Assembly: GCA_028554645.1 (NCBI GenBank)
Contig: JAQOOI010000011.1
Location: forward strand, 1 to 64,000
Reading direction: 5' to 3'
Origin: Omphalotus guepiniiformis
Lineage: Eukaryota; Basidiomycota; Agaricomycetes; Agaricales; Omphalotaceae
DNA: 64,000 bases
In this document: positions 60,805-64,000 of the stretch, one piece after another
Layout of the letters: each line of letters starts with the position of its first letter
Numbering within the stretch: the first letter of the stretch is position 1
Notes under the pieces: model-generated
Seen by the model: the letters and a program-made list of their open reading frames with translations, nothing else
Told to the model about the DNA's origin: nothing
Database searches by the model: none
Position numbers and translations under genes: made by a program

Positions 60805-62572
60805 TCAAAGAGAAGTGGTACTTTCAGCGGCGGCGCTGCTGACTATGGTAACGGGAGATCCAACAGCTGTAGTGCCATCGACGACTGAGGTGAAGATAGA
60901 TCCTTCAGCAGTGGTACCACTGACAGCAGAGATCGTCACTACGGATGCCTCAGCAGTTGTAGTGCCATAGGCGATAGACGAGGCAATCGATCCACCAGTA
61001 GATGCCTCAGCAGTTGTAGTGCCATAGGCGCTAGACGAGGCAACTGATCCACCAGTAGATGCCTCAGCAGTTGTATAGACGATAGACGAGGCAACCGATC
61101 CACCAGTAGATGCCTCAGCAGTTGTATAGACAATAGACGAGGCAACCGATCCACCAGTAGATGCCTCAGCAGTTGTATAGACGATAGACGAGGAAACCGA
61201 TCCACCAGTAGATGCCTCAGCAGTTGTGTAGACGATAGACAAGGAAACCGATCCACCAGTAGATGCCTCAGCAGTTGTATAGACAATAGACGAGGAAGCC
61301 GATCCACCAGTGCTTGCCTCAGCAGTTGTATAGATGACAGACGAGGAAACCGATGCAGCAGCAGAAGTGCCGCTAACGACAGAGGTCTCAACGGAGCTCT
61401 CAGCAGTTGTAGTACCATATACAACAGACGAGGCGATCGATTCACCAGCAGTAGTGTGACAGTCGCCGCCCACCGAGCTAACCACGACATCAGCACTGGT
61501 CGTTTCAACTACAGAGGTTCCGACAGATCCTGCGGCAGTGGTAGTCCCGTAGACCACGGAGGAGATGGCGGATGATATGCCGTAGACTACAGAGGTGACA
61601 GCAGACCCACTGACAGCCTTAGTAGTAGTCCCTCCGACCACAGAAGTAATCCCAGGTCCACTAAAGGTCGTGGTACTGCTGAGCCCAGAGGTGACTAAGG
61701 TGCCATTGATGTTACTAACTACATAGGTGGCAGGTCCTTCGGGACCAGCGGTCAACTGAGGTGCACAGATAATAGAGGCCGAAGGAATACTTGAACTGGG
61801 GGTTCCTACTGCAAATGCCTTGCTGGATGCGTGAACGGTGACAGGCGAGGATCCCCAGCTAGGAAAGGCACTGGGAGGATCATAAGTCACGCTCGAGGCG
61901 CCTCCACTGGCGAAGGCACTGGATGGGGCAATCGTAATTATAGTTGTTGCGTTTCCGGTGGGAAAGGCACTAGACGGATCGAAAGTTGTCGTCGCATTTC
62001 CAGAGGGGAAGGCGCTGGATGGGTCAATCGTAATGGTTGTTGCGTTTCCGGTGGGGAAGGCGCTGGACGGGTCGAAAGTTGTCGTCGCATTTCCAGAGGG
62101 GAAGGCGCTGGATGGGTCAATCGTAATAGTTGTTGCGTTTCCGGTGGGGAAGGCGCTGGACGGGTCGACTGTTATGGTCGTTGCGTTTCCGGTGGGAAAG
62201 GCACTAGACGGGTCGAAAGTCGTCGTTGCATTTCCAGTGGGGAAGGCGCTGGACGGGTCGAAAGTTGTCGTTGCATTTCCAGTGGGAAAGGCGCCGGGGG
62301 GGTCAAAGGTAGTAGTATTAGTCTGCATCAAGATTAGTGAACTAATGAACATTCATTGAACGCGAACACTCGTACACTTGGAGGCTGAACCGTTGACTCG
62401 GTAACCACACCGTCAACTGACGAAGAGAATACTTGTGGAGCCTAAAAGTGGTAGCATCTCAGTTAACCTAGATGGCTTCAGTTCGTTTGAAAGATGTACA
62501 TACTGCAGAGGCCGATCCCAAGCTAATTGCAAGAGCAATGAAAGCAGGAGTAAGAACTTGAAGGCCTTGCAT
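60805..62572 (-). CDS. Secreted Ser/Thr repeat protein B
   Basis: Exons 62572-62504, 62441-62376 and 62322-60805 (minus) join in phase to 550 residues. Exon 1 is the signal peptide (MQGLQVLTPAFIALAISLGSASA), alike in sequence to that of protein A; exon 2 starts APQVFSSS. Exon 3 has about ten units of FDPSSAFPTGNATT (42-bp units, 61920-62310), a middle part with ICAPQLTAGPEGPATYVVSN, and about eight units of VYTTAEASTGGSVASSI (51-bp units, 60960-61310). NAT sites suggest N-glycosylation; Ser/Thr suggests O-mannosylation. Only a few cysteines are seen. There is no convincing GPI tail. Likely a secreted wall or mucilage protein; family unknown to me. Confidence 0.8.
60960..61310 (-). repeat. 51-bp coding minisatellite (AEASTGGS unit)
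   Basis: Seven to eight units, some with an extra two codons (AYGTTTAEAS). Near-identical at the DNA level, so prone to length change by unequal crossing over. Confidence 0.85.
61920..62310 (-). repeat. 42-45-bp coding minisatellite (SSAFPTGNATT unit)
   Basis: About ten units alternate between FDPSSAF and ITIDPSSAF starts and between PTG and PSG, a higher-order pattern of two-unit blocks. Frame is conserved in all units. Confidence 0.85.
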
Positions 62573-64000
62573 TTTCGATTCAAGAACTGAAAAAGAAATG
62601 AAACGAAAAACTTGGATGAACGAAGGATACTATAACAGTTGAAAACTTCGCTCCGTTTTATATACTTATTGCGCCTATTCAGCGGGGTTGGAACAGACAC
62701 AACACGATACAAACGGATTCGTAACTATAGCCAGTCGCGCTTCGAAAGGGAAACCCCGGGGGATGAATACCGTGTGCTTTTAGACTGGCTGTGCGTTTAT
62801 CGATCACCAAGGGACTTCACTTTCACTTGAACGGTGAGTATTACCCGTTGGTACACAGATCATTACTGGATATACGAATGAGTGACTGGAACCCTTCTCA
62901 ATTACCTGCTTTATCGATTAGGATGAAAAGGTCAACGAAATGAGGGTGAATATTACAATTAAGAGGCTAGAAATGGCTCTTACTGTACAACAACGATTTC
63001 GGAGGAGGAGCTGATTCGCCGTCTTGTGAAGGTTAGGTTGCAACCTAACACACTAAATTTGAATAGGCTCGTGTCGGCAGCACTTCCCGGATTACTTACC
63101 TACATGTTTGAGGACTCTAATCGATGCTTGTCAACTGATATGCCGAAGGCAGCTTTGGCGTTAACGGCTTTGAATCCAGAAGGAGGTAGTGTTGTGTCGT
63201 TGCTATCAAGGAATTCCGTTCGCGAGTGAACACAGAAGTGATCCGAGTAGCTTAAATCTACTTAATCCTTGCCTTGAACGATCGTATTTAGCTGATTAGC
63301 TAGCTATTCCAGCTCGTTAATAGCTACATAGTATTCACCATTCTCAATCTTGAGTATCGTTTGGTCCTGCGAAGACTGATACCTGAATAATTCAGATCTA
63401 GATAGAGGAGGTAAAGATCAACGGACATGGACACGGCGAAATGGGACGCTCACTCAAAACATATTCGAACATGCTCTTGGCATGACCTATGTGATCATCA
63501 CATACGCCTCCGCAGCTCTCCGCAGTCGAAGAAGTGTGCCTTTTCGAATGGGGAGGGAAACTATGACGAGAGGACACAGCATGACACATGTGAAGGGACG
63601 GTCATGAACGGTGAACACCCAGAAACTAGGATACATACATGCGTAGCCATGGATATGCAATTCAAGTCCTTGAAAGCGAGGCAAATAAGTTCAGATTAAA
63701 GTCTCACCGCAGGTTCAATGTTCATGTTCTTAGAACCTGCGAAGATGTCAGCCATGTTAACACGATGTAGCAGTCTTATTTCACGCACACTGATCTATGT
63801 CAGTCCCATCTTTTTCGCCAAGGGCACCATTGACCGCAAATCCACTACTAAGATTGTCGGAGTCGAAGATTGTACCGACGGAACCCCCAATCAAGGACAA
63901 TTGCATTCCCGTCCCTCTGAAAACTCTTTGTAAAGAGTATGGCAGCAAGAAGTTGAAGAAAAACGAACATTCTCAACCTCACCATGGGGACTACATTTGA
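62573..64000. other. Intergenic to window end, no gene seen
   Basis: Contains the promoter of protein B. Frames at 63026-63229 and from 63718 to the window edge have no recognisable similarity; a gene entering from the right cannot be excluded. Confidence 0.35.

Noticed and set aside
1..64000. Search for CRISPR arrays, operons or ribosome binding sites
   Set aside because: The window is eukaryotic nuclear DNA; repeats seen are minisatellites and transposon remains, not spacer arrays.

Overview
The window is nuclear DNA of a filamentous basidiomycete, most likely an Agaricomycete. Most genes are split by many 50-60 base GT..AG introns, several exons are only 18-24 bases, gene order alternates between strands, and the gene content fits a wood- or litter-decaying mushroom: a CBM1-carrying esterase, GH16 glucanase, microsomal P450, secreted tyrosinase, a TKL-like kinase with the HGDIRGAN catalytic loop, and Ser/Thr/Pro-rich secreted repeat proteins. 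Exon structures below were built by hand from splice signals and reading-frame continuity; where every junction closes in phase I give the protein length.

Layout. 1-2.9 kb: tandem ~870 bp repeat units, each with a minus-strand tRNA-like segment. 4.1-9.8 kb: a decayed Helitron (RepHel) with a readable HUH and Walker A motif. 9.8-11 kb: direct repeats, a minisatellite, tRNA-like debris and a CCCTACT-rich array. 11.3-12 kb: a broken coiled-coil gene. 12.3-14.4 kb (-): a Nudix CoA-diphosphatase ending in SKL. 15.4-17.4 kb (-): a cytochrome P450. 20.2-21.5 kb (+): an allantoinase/PuuE-type polysaccharide-deacetylase-fold enzyme. 23.5-25.1 kb (+): a GH16 glucanase with a membrane/GPI tail. 25.5-26.1 kb (-): a DUF1772 membrane protein. 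27.3-27.9 kb (-): a small Ala/Ser-rich secreted protein. 29.6-31.0 kb (+): a CBM1-esterase. 31-35.6 kb: gene-poor, with unrecognised ORFs, a TIR element and copies of the F-box 3' region. 35.6-37.0 kb (-): an F-box-type protein. 37.9-42 kb (-): a 1315-residue disordered protein. 43.0 kb: an intron-containing tRNA-Gln(CTG). 43.2-45.2 kb (-): a truncated kinase copy holding a MITE. 45.9-47.4 kb (+): a TVP38/TMEM64-family protein. 48.4-49.8 kb (-): a tyrosinase. 51.6-52.6 kb (+): a protein with two VINGGN motifs. 54.2 kb: a tRNA-Gln relic. 54.4-58.1 kb (+): the intact kinase with its duplicated upstream module. 58.2 kb: a phosphotransferase (APH) fragment. 58.7-59.4 and 60.8-62.6 kb (-): two paralogous secreted repeat proteins.

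How it fits together. Secreted and cell-wall functions dominate (GH16, CBM1-esterase, tyrosinase, three low-complexity secreted proteins), beside housekeeping-type genes (Nudix, TVP38, P450). I see no convincing biosynthetic cluster or defence operon. The most unusual structures are the 9-kb-spaced inverted duplication around the kinase, the pair of secreted repeat proteins, the tandem tRNA-like array and the nested mobile-element remains.
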